NCBI GenBank assembly: GCA_020698575.1
Contig: CM036253.1
Span: 33,161,719-33,225,718, forward strand
Direction of reading: 5' to 3'
From: Bostrychus sinensis
Taxonomy: Eukaryota; Chordata; Actinopteri; Gobiiformes; Eleotridae
DNA: 64,000 nt
In this document: piece after piece, positions 11,281-22,649 of the stretch
Numbering within the stretch: the stretch's first letter is position 1
How the letters are laid out: every line of letters begins with the position of its first letter
Position numbers and translations under genes: made by a program
Notes under the pieces: generated by a model
What the model saw: the letters and a program-made list of their open reading frames with translations, nothing else
Databases searched by the model: none
Told to the model about the DNA's origin: nothing

Positions 11281-11301
11281 AAAAAAAAAAAAAAAAAAAA
11301 A
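11281..11301. repeat. poly-A tract
   Basis: Homopolymer of about 21 A. Confidence 0.95.
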
Positions 11302-11393
11302 GCAATTACCGGACTGGACAGAGCCTTTCTGTGTGGAGTTTACATTTTAATACATTGTTTCATTTCATTTAGTCTGATCCTTTATTACACATG

Positions 11394-11890
11394 CCAGGAT
11401 GTAGGGAGAGAGATGTAGGAAGAGGGGTGTATGGAGAGGGATAAATGGAGAGGAATGTAGGGAGAGGTACAAAGGGAGAGAGAGGAACATAGGGAAAGGA
11501 TGGTAGGGAGAGAGATATAGGGAAAGACACACAGGGAGAGGGGCACAGGGTGAGGGATGTAGGAAGAGAGCTATAGGGAAAGGGATGTAGGGAGAGGGAT
11601 GTATAGAGAGGGACACAGGACAGAGAGGGATGTAGGAAGAGGGATGTATGTAGAGGGATGTAGAAAGGGGGATTTCAGGCAAAGGAATGCAGAGAGAGGG
11701 ATGTAGGGAGAGGGATGTAGGGAGAGGGACACAGGGAGAGAGTTGTAGGGAGAGGGATGTAGGGAGAGGAATTTAGGGACAGGGATAAGGGATGCAGGGT
11801 TAGGGATGAGGTAGGGAAAGAGATGTGGAGAGAGGAATGTAGGGAGCAGGATGTAGGGAGAGGGATGTAAGGAGAGGTATACTGCGGAAA
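11394..11890. repeat. degenerate purine-rich minisatellite
   Basis: Imperfect tandem copies of a unit close to GATGTAGGGAGAGG (about 14 bp), with many substitutions and length changes. The plus strand is almost all purine and G-rich. Confidence 0.9.
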
Positions 11891-11939
11891 GGGAGGGTGG
11901 GGTTAGGAGAACAGTGACCAGCAGTGTTGGATGAATTTT

Positions 11940-12779
11940 GTGAATTTAAATGGGGCTGCAGGGAAAATTGGAGAAGTGGTTGAGGAGTACTGTAGTTAAA
12001 ATGTAGTTGAGAACCTAAGTTAACACATTAACTTCATATCAGAAAAGAGTTAGCTTTTTCCTAGTGACTTCCATTCAAAAGCCACTCTCTGAGGTGACCC
12101 AAGAAGGTAGCCTCTCTGTTGACTCTTTTATTTCAGTCTAAGGTCATAAACTGATTATGATCTTAATTACTCTTACTGTAAGGTGAATCTTTTATTCTGT
12201 TTGAGGATCCCTGTCCTAACTTTGAAAAGCCTGGCTCCACTCTCAGCCCGTTCTCTTCATATTTCTCCCTTTAGTGGCCATAACTGCGGCTCTCACTGTG
12301 TCATCACTTGGGCCAGAGACATAAATCAGCTCAGAGATGGAGAGCCAGCGCCACACCATGATGGATGTCGCCATTCATTAAGCAGGATTTTCTTTTATTT
12401 CCAAAAAGCCCATCTCCTTGCGCAGCCTAGCTAACGACAATTACAATTAGTTCATTAATAGATGAGTGTCCTCCGACAGCGCGATGAGCCGGGGGAGGAG
12501 GAGAGGAAAGTGGGATGAAAAGTTGTCCAAGTGAGTGGAGGTGACAGAGGGTGGACTAATGTTTGAGGAGGGGGCTGCGCTGTGGAACGTCCGGTAACTC
12601 AAATATACAGTGAGAGTACCGGAGGTGACTTGGGACGTTTAGTGTTTTTGGGGTTTGTGAAACTAGGGCCCATGTGGCAAAACATCCCATTAGGGGTCAC
12701 AGGTACTGGGGCCCAGTAGCTATGGGCCTTAGGCAGGGCACTCCCTGGACAGTGGAAGTTAGTTGCAGGGCTGAGATTT
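11940..12779. other. low-repeat sequence with a candidate conserved non-coding block
   Basis: 12180-12480 lacks repeats and has homeodomain-like AT cores (ACAATTACAATTAG, TTCATTAATAGATG) next to GC-richer sequence. This composition is common in vertebrate enhancers. No exon could be supported. Confidence 0.35.
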
Positions 12780-12852
12780 ATCTGAGGAGTGAATGAATAA
12801 TGCTATGTAAAAGCACTTTGGGTATCTAGAAAGGTGCTATATAAATCTAAGG

Positions 12853-12910
<58 letters not shown>
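12780..12910 (+). mobile_element. SINE 3' tail with (ATT)n
   Basis: GAGGAGTGAATGAATAATGC, then AAAGCACTTTGGGTATCTAG and GGTGCTATATAAATCTAA, precede about 19 ATT units (12854-12910). The same tail ends the SINE at 14843. Confidence 0.8.
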
Positions 12911-12993
12911 TGCTAAGATAAACAACCATTTACTTTCACATTCATCCACAACAATCAAATCAATCTATTTCATTTAAAAAGGGTTAGGGTAAA
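12911..12993 (+). repeat. SINE-flank repeat, copy 1
   Basis: From GATAAACAACCATTTACTTT to GTTAGGGTAAAAACAGACA this matches 14844-14935 with few differences. The similarity therefore continues past the microsatellite. Confidence 0.8.
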
Positions 12994-13326
12994 AACAGAC
13001 ATAAAAACACATAGTAAAAAACATGTAAATGAAAAATATGAACATATGGTATATAAAAACTACATAAAAGCCAGACTAAAATAAAAGAAAACACACAAAA
13101 GACTGTTCTTACATTAGGGTGCATATTAACTAAAAGCTGAATCACCATAGTTTTTAGTCCTGCTGTAGGGAAAAGCAGGAGTGAGGTTCCAGAGGATCTG
13201 AGGGGCCGTCCTGCTTCGTAGATAACAGCATGTTTCTCAGATGGTCTGAAGCTAGTCCATGCAGTGCTTTATAAACTAAAAAAAAAAAAAAAAAAGATAA
13301 TTACAGTTTTTTTTGCAATTGCTTAA
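12994..13326. other. unassigned sequence
   Basis: A-rich. Nothing recognised apart from a short poly-A at about 13279. Confidence 0.5.
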
Positions 13327-13637
13327 AGGTACTAGAGGCTCGTACTGGTTTAAACACTCTACTGCAGTCTGTATCAAAACAATGGTCTGTGGGTTGCCAG
13401 TCTTTACACTTTTCTGATTGGACGATTGGCAATGCAGGGTTTAGAACCAAAACAAAATAATGTAAACATAAACAACTTAGCCATTATGTTAAAAGTTTTT
13501 TTATTGTAATAAATCAGCTGTACCATTGTTATCAGTAAAACTAATATTTGATTTAAACATGTTTACATCATATCTAGGCACACGTGAATAGTTTTTATGA
13601 AATATATGTATAAAAAAAAATACTGTTCATAGCACCT
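13327..13637. mobile_element. MITE with TTAA target duplication
   Basis: AGGTACTA at the left and TAGCACCT at the right are inverted counterparts, each flanked by TTAA (13323-13326 and 13638-13641). A TTAA duplication indicates a piggyBac- or Kolobok-type element. It is 311 bp and non-coding. Confidence 0.65.
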
Positions 13638-13641
13638 TTAA

Positions 13642-14448
13642 GCAAGTTTTCTGAAACTGGTAGCCAGTGTAGCAAAACACAAACTCCAAAACTAAAGTCT
13701 CAAAACTTCTGTGAAAAATCTAATATTTTAAATAGTACTGTAAAAATTTCACTTCATTGTCTAAACATGGAAAACAATGACTACACTGTTAAATCTGTCC
13801 ATCAACAACTGCACTGAGCAATGTACAACTCAATTTACCTTTGTTCTTCTAAAGACAACTAAGAACAAACTGATTTTTTTTTTGTTTGAAAGCTCAAATT
13901 AAAATGCTGTAAATTTGCACAAAATGCAATGTGATATATACAATATAAATATATTTTATACAATGTTTTTTATTTCCAAGCTGTGTCTCAGAGCATTTCA
14001 GTTCAGAGTTGAGCCTCGGGATCAGGACCTGGCTTCTGGAGAGCCACTGTTCCTATTGAACATTGTTCTCTATATCTACAGTATATAAGTATCTTTATTT
14101 CTGATTTATTTGAATTATTATAGTCTCAGGTCTATGGACTTTAATAACAGAGTACAGTGTTTTGGTAAACAGTGTTTTGGACCTAACAAGTTTTGACTTA
14201 AGTTTAAAAGCAGATCATTGTGTTTTAGGTTTTGTAAAACTCTGTGTGTTTGTGCTGATGTGAGCTCCTTGCTCCTTGAGTGTCAAATTTCAGATTGTGT
14301 GTTTTCATTTGAACTTCAGAGTCAAAGCAACTACAAAAACCTGCAAAATCCAGCATACAACCAACAGGCAGCAGGTGGAGGGATTTCACTGTGTTACTGC
14401 AATTTAACTTGTGTGAGCAGCTCTTGTAAAAACAACACTTTATCCTAC
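13642..14448. other. unassigned AT-rich sequence
   Basis: No gene or element recognised. Confidence 0.5.
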
Positions 14449-14475
14449 ATTCATTCATTCATTCATTCATTCATT
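14449..14475. repeat. (ATTC)n microsatellite
   Basis: Six to seven ATTC units immediately upstream of the SINE head. Confidence 0.95.
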
Positions 14476-14483
14476 TTCATTTT

Positions 14484-14773
14484 GGGGTGGCAGTAGCTCA
14501 GTTGGCCCGCTAACTCAAAGGTTGGTGGTTCAAGCCCTGCAACCAGCAATGCATACTGTCGTTGTGTCAAGACACTTCACCCACCTTGCCTGTGTGACTG
14601 TGTTTGGTGGTGGGGCAAAATGGCATGGCAAAATGGCAGCCATGCTTTCATCAGTCTGCCCCAGGGCAGCTGTGGCTGCAGAAGTAGCTCACCACCACTC
14701 AGTGTGACTGAGGAGGGAATGAATAATGCACAAAATTGTAAAGTGACTAGAAAAGTGCTATATAAGACTAATG

Positions 14774-14843
<70 letters not shown>
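14484..14843 (+). mobile_element. tRNA-derived SINE, full length
   Basis: This is the best copy in the window. The head GGCAGTAGCTCAGTTGGCCC contains a pol III A box (TAGCTCAGTTGG), and GGTGGTTCAAGCCC matches the B box. The body holds GTTGTGTCAAGACACTTCAC, TTTGGTGGTGG and GTCTGCCCCAGGGCAGCTGT. The tail is GTAAAGTGACTAG, GTGCTATATAAGACTAATGC, then about 23 ATT units (14775-14843). A tRNA-like head with a LINE-like tail and simple-repeat end fits a SINE mobilised by an L2-type LINE. It is not a tRNA gene. Confidence 0.9.
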
Positions 14844-14935
14844 TGCAAAGATAGACAAGCATTTACTTTCACATTCATCCACAACAATCCAATCAATCTA
14901 TTTCATTTAAAAAGGGTTAGGGTAAAAACAGACAC
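14844..14935 (+). repeat. SINE-flank repeat, copy 2
   Basis: Near-identical to 12911-12993. Confidence 0.8.
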
Positions 14936-15310
14936 ATTATTTATTAAGGACCTGGTCCATAGAGGGAAATAAAATAATAATAATAAAAATACATTGTGTA
15001 TGTATTATTGCCAGTAACCTAACAGAGCTTATGCTGGGACAGACCAGAGCTTGTATGATGGAGTTACATAATTTCAATACTCTGAACATGAACAAATAAA
15101 TAAAATGTACACCACAGTTTACAGATATGTGACTCGCACTACAGTGTCCTGAGACCCTCAGTAATATCCTCAGAGATATCCTCATTGTACGCAGCTGTCA
15201 GTCTTTGCAGACTCCTTTTTTGTAGCTGCACCACAAGAGTGCAGTATACAAAAGGAGAGCAAAAACTTCTAAAAAGTGTAGCACAAACGTATACAATCAC
15301 AAAATTAGCA
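14936..15310. other. unassigned sequence
   Basis: Nothing recognised. Confidence 0.5.
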
Positions 15311-16540
15311 ACTAAACCACATCTAAACCAGGACTAAACCAGGACTAATCCAAGACTAAACCAGGACTAAACCAGGACTAAACCAGGACTAAACCAGGAC
15401 TAAACCAGGACTTATCCAAGACTAAACCAGGACTAAACCAGGACTAAATCAAAACTAAACCAGGACTAATCCAAGACTAAACCAGGACTAAACCAGGACT
15501 AAACCAGGACTAAACCAGGACTAAACCAGGACTAAATCAAGACTAAACCAGGACTAATCCAAGACTAAACCAGGACTAAACCAGGACTAAATCAAAATTA
15601 AACCAGGACTAATCCAAGACTAAACCAGGACTAAACCAGGACTAATCCAAGACTAAACCAGGACTAAACCAGGACTAAATCAAAACTAAACCAGGACTAA
15701 TCCAAGACTAATCCAAGACTAAACCAGGACTAAACCAGGACTAAACCAGGACTAAACCAGGACTAAACCAGGACTAAATCAAGACTAAACCAGGACTAAT
15801 CCAAGACTAAACCAGGACTAATCCAAGACTAAACCAGGACTAAACCAGGACTAAATCAAAATTAAACCAGGACTAATCCAAGACTAAACCAGGACTAAAC
15901 CAGGACTAAATCAAAACTAAACCAGGACTAATCCAAGACTAAACCAGGACTAAACCAGGACTAAACCAGGACTAAATCAAGACTAAACCAGGACTAAATC
16001 AAGACTAAACCAGGACTAATCCAAGACTAAACCAGGACTAAACCAGGACTAAATCAAAACTAAACCAGGACTAATCCAAGACTAAACCAGGACTAAACCA
16101 GGACTAAATCAAAATTAAACCAGGACTAATCCAAGACTAAACCAGGACTAAACCAGGACTAAACCAGGACTAAATCAAGACTAAACCAGGACTAATCCAA
16201 GACTAAACCAGGACTAAACCAGGACTAAATCAAAACTAAACCAGGACTAATCCAAGACTAAACCAGGACTAAACCAGGACTAAACCAGGACTAAACCAGG
16301 ACTAAACCAGGACTAAATCAAGACTAAACCAGGACTAATCCAAGACTAATCCAAGACTAAACCAGGACTAAACCAGGACTAAACCAGGACTAAACCAGAA
16401 ATAAATCAAAACTTAACCAAGCATAACTGGAACTAAACTAGGTCTAAACCAGGACTAAACCAGGATTAAATCAAAACATAACCAGGACTAAACCAGGACT
16501 AAGCCAGAACTAAACCAGGACATAACCAGGACTAAAAGAG
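15311..16540. repeat. 11-bp minisatellite array
   Basis: About 1.2 kb of tandem units based on ACTAAACCAGG. Main variants are ACTAAATCAAA, ACTAATCCAAG and ACTAAATCAAG. Variants are ordered in recurring compound blocks; units degrade at both ends, most visibly after 16395. Confidence 0.97.
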
Positions 16541-18070
16541 GACTAAATCAGGTACATTCCAGGACTAAAATGGGTCTAAACCAAGACTAAACAGTGGTCT
16601 ACACTTTATATTTGAGCCCCAACCAGATCAGGACTAAAACTGTAATAAAACTGTCTCTAAATTAAACTAAATCAGCTCTTGAACTGCAAAAAAACCCTGA
16701 GTATCACCTGAAGAAATCCGCGGCATACTGTATTTTGAAGTACAATAAAAGAAACCTCAGAATATAGAGAGTGACCACTTGGAGGCGCTCTGACACCACA
16801 GATGAATCCTCTGCTCTCCCTGCCTCCGCCTCCTGATCCTGATGTGAGCGTCAAAGGATCAAATCAGATCTGTCTTCTAATCTGCTCTTCATCTTCACAG
16901 AACGCTGGGTCCCTGGAGACACGGGTCAGGGGCCTCCAGGGGCCGCTGCAATAGTAATACAACAAGACACAATTACATTCTGCACTTGTCGGGAAATCCT
17001 GGTTGATCAGATCTCATTGGAAAAGCCACTGAAGGTGATTTTTCCTTCACATGAGTTATTTTAACAATGTATAATAAATATGTGTTTATTTCATATTTAT
17101 TTGGTTTTATCAGTTACTTTTAGTGTGACTTTGTTGTTTTTGAGCAATTGTTCTTAACTTTACTAAAAAGTAGAAGAAACTTATGTTGCATTCAGAAACA
17201 GCTCACTCACAATAAGAATATAATATTTGCATTTCTGTGCTATTTTTTAGAGACATAAATATGTAATTAGAACTGCGTAAGTTAAATCAGGGAATGCTTT
17301 TATTTCTAAATTTGTAATTTACTGCTAAATGAAGTCTAAGATATTTCTCTGAGCAAAAATCTAGGAAAAAATTGTGTTCAAGGTCATTTTTTTCCAAGTC
17401 AAATGGCAAAATTTTCAAGTTTCCAAAGTTCCAAAGGTTTAGCACACATCTACAGGAGCCCGGAAAGGACAATTTTACTTTAGCAGACTCTTTGTTACAG
17501 TAGGATGTAAAAAATACAAAAGAAAATCTTTTCACTAATAAAAATAAAGTACAAACAAATACAATAACCTATTATTGCTATCATCATGTAACAATATAGA
17601 TAATCTATTATATAAAATTAGATTTTCTGTGAGAAAATTTTGCAAAAATATTGCTTTAGACTAATGTCAATAATCTATATACTGTATTATTCTGCAATGT
17701 AATATTGTTTTCTGGCATTGCAAATCATTTTACATAAAAATAAATAAATACAGATCAAATAAATAAATTAAGATATAAATAACGATAAAACACATTTTAA
17801 TTGAAGTTAAAAACATAATATTTTGCCATGATCTTTTTGATATAATATTTTAGAAAACGTGAGAATAATTATATAATGCAAGAATAATTATACAATACAA
17901 TACATATATGTGTAAATATGAAGACATAGTGACTGTACTCATAAAAAGTCTGAAAAAACAAACAAACAAACAAAACAAAAACACCCTACCTCACTTTTGA
18001 ATATTTTAATATGAAGTACTGTACATAAAATTACAAAATTACATGATCATTTTCCATCTGTAAAATATGG
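16541..18070. other. unassigned sequence, AT-rich after 17040
   Basis: 16750-17040 is GC-richer and repeat-free. The rest is AT-rich, with a short AAAC run at about 17960. Confidence 0.5.
16775..16790 (+). promoter_or_regulatory. CTCF-like motif (weak)
   Basis: CCACTTGGAGGCGCTC resembles the CTCF core with mismatches. Confidence 0.25.
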
Positions 18071-18074
18071 ATGC

Positions 18075-18290
18075 AGCTCATACAGCCAGTCCTTAAGTCC
18101 ATAAGGTAAAACTCCTAAAAAACCCAGCCATGGGGGGGGGGGGGGGGGGGGAAGAAGAAACCTCAGGGGGAACCACATGAAGGAGAGATCCTCCGCCATG
18201 ACAGACAGGCTATAAAAGTGTCTAGGACTGTTAAATAAAGTCCATTAGCTCATCTATAGGATCATAGTTCAAGTCTTGTACAGATGCGGC
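18075..18290 (-). mobile_element. LINE-tail repeat fragment with poly-G expansion
   Basis: Matches part of the repeats at 20001, 36070 and 58141: AAAACTCCTAAAAAACCCAG, GAAGAAACCTCA, GGAGAGATCCTC, GTGTCTAGGACTGTTA and CTCATCTATAGGATCATAG. A run of 20 G (18132-18151) replaces the short GTGGGAAAA segment of the other copies. Confidence 0.8.
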
Positions 18291-18396
18291 AGCTGGGGAG
18301 GGCTACGGTCCAGTTGTCAACAAAACTGACCTGAAAATACTTTTGATGCAGCATTTGGTGTATGCACGTAGAAAAAAAACTCAACAAAACAATTCT

Positions 18397-18426
18397 TAAA
18401 AAATAAATAAATAAATAAATAAATAA
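18397..18426. repeat. (AAAT)n microsatellite
   Basis: Six AAAT-type units. Confidence 0.9.
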
Positions 18427-18524
18427 TAAAGGTTCATATAACATATATAACTGAATATGCCTATATATTTTGATGCATACAACTGTGACTAAATTTAAAT
18501 TTTCTACTCTAGAATATTTGAATG

Positions 18525-18961
18525 TAGGGCTGCAACATCTAATCAGCTTTAGATTATAATCGATTATTGAAATAGTCATCAACTAATTTAGTAATCAATT
18601 AATCATTAACTGGAGTATACATAGACTCTAAAACATATCATGTGCTGTTAAAAGAAACTTTATTAACCAAGACACAGAAACAGTTACAAACAATGTATAT
18701 TTTGTGTTTTTGATAAAAAATATCTTTGTGTGTTTATGTTTTATCTAAATGTCCTCAAGTAGCACACCTATAGCTTCATCTGGTTCACATTTTGTTAAAA
18801 TTATACAAGTTTTTGGTAGAATTATCATTATATTTACAATGGAAACACCTGGCGTTTTTACCCACTTTACTCACATTTCACTACCTGATTACTAATTGAC
18901 TAATCATAAAAATAATCAACAGAATAATTGGTTATCAAAGCAATCCTTAGTTGCAGCCCTA
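18525..18961. mobile_element. hAT MITE
   Basis: TAGGGCTGCAAC at the left and GTTGCAGCCCTA at the right are perfect inverted ends. The 8-bp flanks TTTGAATG (18517-18524) and TTTAAATG (18962-18969) differ at one base. It is 437 bp and encodes nothing. Confidence 0.93.
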
Positions 18962-18969
18962 TTTAAATG

Positions 18970-19751
18970 TATTTAAAAAAATTGTGGCTGTGTATAAAAT
19001 GACAAATAAATATGTATGAAAAATGTAAGTATCTACATCCTCCAGTACAGTATATAAGTGTGTGTATGAGTGTGTGTGTGAGTGTCTGTGTGCAGAAATA
19101 AGTCTCTCTGCTCCGAGCTCGTGCGCATCTCCAAAAACACTTTGCTCTGGACACATTTATGATCAGTCATAAAGCTTGAGACGTGCTCCATTAAAACACG
19201 CTGCACAGTAGATCTGAAAGAGGTTCCCTTTAGAGCTCCCCAAATATTTCCAGAGCCATAAAACTGCACACGCTCGCAATGTAAACAATACACAATACGA
19301 CCAGTACCATTAGGACCAATCACAGCGCCGTCTATAATCTGAGTGTTACTGTGAATAAGGAGGTTTGTGTCAGATTCAGAAGTACAGGGATTTGGATTTT
19401 GAGTATAAGCCTAAACATATTTGCATTAATTGTTATTATGGATATTTATATTCAATTACCAAAGCCTGCATGTAAAAAAAAAAAAAAAAAAAATAAAATC
19501 TGGGTTGCTATTTAAAGCAGAATAGTGCAACATTTTACTCCAATGAAACAGTTTCAGAGTCAGGGTGAGGACGAACCTCTCATTCACACTAAATGCGTTG
19601 CATGTACAGTACGTCTCCACCACAGTTGTGTTGCGGACTCCAATTTACACAGAGTGTGTTGCGTGCGCGGCAGGTATCCTACAACAGCAAGCAGAGTTCA
19701 TGGGGGAGTCATGAGTCCAAGCAATAACAATCATGTATACAGAGAGCTGCA
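18970..19751. other. unassigned sequence
   Basis: Contains a short GT-rich stretch (about 19060-19095) and a poly-A near 19474. No gene recognised. Confidence 0.5.
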
Positions 19752-20515
19752 CAATAATAATGCATTAGTCTTATACAGCACTTTTCTAGAGACTCAAAGC
19801 CACTTTACAGTTAGGTCCATTATTCATTCACTCCTCAGTCACACTCAGTGGTGGTGAGCTACTTCTGTAGCCACAGTTGCCCTGGGGCAGACTGACGGAA
19901 GTGTGGCTGCCAATATGTGCCTACGGCCCCTCTGACCACCACCAAACACAGTCACACTGACACATTCATACAGGTACGGTGAAGTGTCTTGGCCAAGGAC
20001 AATTCAATTCAATTCAGTTTTATTTGTATAGCCCAGTATCACAACAAAAGTCGCCTCAAAGGGCTTCACAAACAGTTAATCAAATATAAACACACAATCA
20101 GCACAAACAATAACTACACTAAACTAAACAGACCCAGGACACTCCTGTCCTTAGACCCTCCTTCTCGGTAAGGAAAAACTCCTAAAAAAACCCAGCTACG
20201 GGAAAAAAGAAGAAACCTTATGGAGCCCATATTGAAGGAGAGATCCTCTCCCAGGACGGACAGGCAATGCATCTAGGACTGTTAGTCCCTTAACTCATCT
20301 ATAGGATCAAAGATCAGCTCTGTAAGGATTCATCCAGACGAGAGTGGGTGAGATAGGTTGAGGAAGTCCATAGGATGCAGCAGGTGGGCCTCATCCAGAC
20401 AGGTGAGTGGGCGAGACACAACAACAGTATGCAATTCTGGCAATGGGGATTTAACTGCCAACCTTCAGCTCAGTGAATGAACCGTCTCTACTGACTGAGC
20501 TACTGCTGCTCCATG
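19752..20515 (-). mobile_element. tRNA-derived SINE split by a later insertion
   Basis: On the minus strand the head is at about 20415-20515 (TGGAGCAGCAGTAGCTCAGT at the high-coordinate end) and the body and tail at 19752-20000, ending in AAT units. The two parts are separated by a 414-bp LINE-tail repeat. Removing it restores CCAAGGACACAACAACAG, which matches the intact family sequence. Confidence 0.88.
20001..20414 (-). mobile_element. LINE-tail repeat nested in SINE
   Basis: Begins AATTCAATTCAATTCAG and TTTTATTTGTATAGCCCAGT. On the reverse strand this is a 3' end with a (TTGAA)n tail, which points to a LINE 3' end or a SINE mobilised by one. Further blocks are AAAAGTCGCCTC, CCCAGGACACTCCTGTCC, GGAGAGATCCTCTCCCAGGA and CCATAGGATGCAGCAGG. 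Close relatives lie at 36070 and 58141. Confidence 0.85.
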
Positions 20516-20914
20516 TAAACAAAACGTCCACGTTTGGATTTCTTAAAATATTATTTCTGTGACTTTTGTGATTCTACCAATTGGTAAGTATAAATACTTT
20601 CTTTTTCTCATGTTCAGTTGTAGCCAATCTCCTTTGTGACCCCCATGTCACTGTTTAAAACACAATATTTACATAGTGATGTGGTTGATTCTTGAGAGAC
20701 TTTTGTTTTTGTTTTGAAATATACTGGAATCTCTTCACTTCCTGTCTGGCTTGATCTGCTCAGTTCAACTTAATGCATATGGGTCAGAAATAGACTCCTT
20801 GTATTTTTCTGCTGGAGCACTGGCCATGGACACATACTGCAGCACAGCCGGTGTAGACACACACACTGACTAGGACCAGATAAATAAGTTAAGTCTAAAA
20901 AGTCCTGCTCAGCT
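20516..20914. other. unassigned sequence
   Basis: Nothing recognised. Confidence 0.5.
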
Positions 20915-22095
20915 TCTGTTAAAAGCCAGTGAGAAAAGGTGCATCTTTAAAAGGGACTTAAAGTGCTTTAGTGACTCAGCTGATCTGACATACAAAGACA
21001 AACTATTCCTGGAAACTATTCCACTGAAAAGACTCGGTCACCTCTGCTTTTGAGTTTAGCCCTGGGGACGTCCAGAGGCAGCTGAGTGGAAGACCTCATG
21101 GTTCTGGCAGAGACATGTCGAGACAGAACTTTAGACAAATACAATGGAGCCAGACCATTTATTAGGGACTTAAAAACATGAAGCAGTATTTTGTATTTGA
21201 CCCTATAGGTAACTGGAAGCCAGTGCAGTGATGCCAACACTGGAGTAATATATTTCCGCTGCTTTGTGCCTGTTAGCAGATGGGCAGCAGCATTTTGGAC
21301 CAGCTGTGGTCTGTGCAAGGAGGCCTGGTCTAAACCATAATTTTTCCATAATTTTTTTAACCATTACTTTTTCAAAATCTTTGATTGGAAGGTATGGCTT
21401 CACTTTTTGTTTGTCCATTTTAAAAGAATCTTAAAGTACCCCAAGATTTTTCACAAAGGGCTGGCTAGTGTACTATTGACACCCTCCAGATGCCTGAGTC
21501 ATCACCAAACAACACAATTTCAGAATTGTTCTCAATAAGATGAAGACAATTTAGAGCCATCCAGTCTTTGATGTCTCATTTGAGTAAAGGTCCAGCCTTA
21601 TTTGGCTGCAAAGGCAGATAATTTTGCCAAACAGTGGAAAGAAATGTCATACTTTCTCAAAATTTACACTAAAGGCAACAGATAGATTGCAAAGAGGACT
21701 GGCCCTGAAATGGAGCCCTGTGGAACCCCACAGATAAGTTAGGCTGACTGATCGGTAAGAGCCGAGCTGCACAGAGAAAGTTCTTTCAGACAAATATGAT
21801 CTAAACCAATCTATGACTGCCCCTCTGATACCAACAGGTTTCCAGTGGAGACTGTGTCGAAGGCTGCAGTCATATCTAAAAGCAGTAGAGCAGCAGAGTT
21901 GCCACCATCAGTCATTAAAAGAAGATCATTAAAAATGCATACATGTGCAGTTTCAGTGCTATGAAGGGATTTGAAGCCTGATGGAAATTTTTCACATTTT
22001 TCATTGCAATTCAGATGAGACTAGAATGATGTCATATTTGTTACAGAGGTCACAACAGAGACAGGCCTCAAACAGCGCATTCAGTGTAAATTAGA
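20915..22095 (-). pseudogene. L2-like LINE reverse transcriptase, decayed
   Basis: A non-LTR retrotransposon polymerase that in active form copies its own RNA into DNA. Reading the minus strand from about 21985 downwards gives SGFKSLHSTETA, then FNDLLL, LLLLDMTAAFDTV (RT motif A) at about 21890-21851, and GVPQGSISGPVLFAIYLLPL (motif B) at about 21735-21680. The YADD box is not intact. From 21330 the frame gives LVQNAAAHLLTGTK, YITPVLASLHWLP, LLHVFKSLINGLAP and LKSRGDRVFSVE, the conserved C-terminal end of L2/CR1-like elements. A weak C-terminal tail continues to about 20915. Several stops and frame changes make it dead. No 5' half or ORF1 is present, which is normal 5' truncation. Confidence 0.9.
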
Positions 22096-22239
22096 GGTAA
22101 TGAGTTTTACAGGATGACTAAAGGCCCCACCTCCCCCTGGTGTATCTTGGCCAAAAAACAGCCTTGTAAGAATGGGATCACCTACCCAGTCCCTGTCCCT
22201 GAAGTCTCTCGTCCTGGTTAGTCATAACTAATAGCCAGC
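22096..22239. other. unassigned sequence, possibly LINE flank
   Basis: Could be further upstream LINE sequence, but no motif is readable. Confidence 0.3.
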
Positions 22240-22345
22240 AATGGCTTTATTTCTTGATTTGCATCAAAGCAGAGCAGCCAGAAGGTAGAGAAAACCTTTG
22301 TATGGATATAAAGAGAAAATGAGAGTAAAGCCAAGCCAGGGGTCA
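22240..22345 (+). mobile_element. fragment related to the element at 25895-26625
   Basis: TTTATTTCTTGATTT and CTTTGTATGGA, then a GAAAATGAGAGTAAAGCC-like block, match 26375-26490 in order. Confidence 0.6.
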
Positions 22346-22649
22346 CACAGGGGTTGACCGGACATAGTTGGTGTTACACTGGGAGACTGGGTGCACATGG
22401 TTTTACAGGTAAAAAGAACAGAACTAAAGATGGCCACTCAAGTTCCTTGCAACCACAGAACTACATCAATTTATTCTTGTTTTATGGCAAAATAACCTCT
22501 AATCTCTGTCTGAAAAGACATTGGGTAAATCGTTGAAGTTGACTATTTTGATTGGAACAGGACCCATCTCCTGTATTTTTTTATTGGATGAACTTGAAAC
22601 TTGGCCAAAATTATCAATTAGTTTTTAGACGTTTTTAGGTGTGACTGGT
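22346..22649. other. unassigned sequence
   Basis: No recognisable gene or element. Confidence 0.5.

Noticed and set aside
11365..11682. 105-codon minus-strand ORF rich in Ser, Pro and Leu
   Set aside because: Translation of the purine-rich minisatellite.
12975..12995. Telomere-like GGGTTAGGG
   Set aside because: Only one and a half units, inside a duplicated SINE flank.
14484..14560. Possible tRNA gene (A and B boxes present)
   Set aside because: Does not continue into a tRNA acceptor stem; it is the head of a SINE with the family body and ATT tail.
14577..14910. ORFs with poly-Asn or poly-Leu
   Set aside because: Produced by the (ATT)n tail of the SINE.
15311..16540. Possible CRISPR-like array
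   Set aside because: Units are 11 bp and contiguous with no spacers; a eukaryotic minisatellite.
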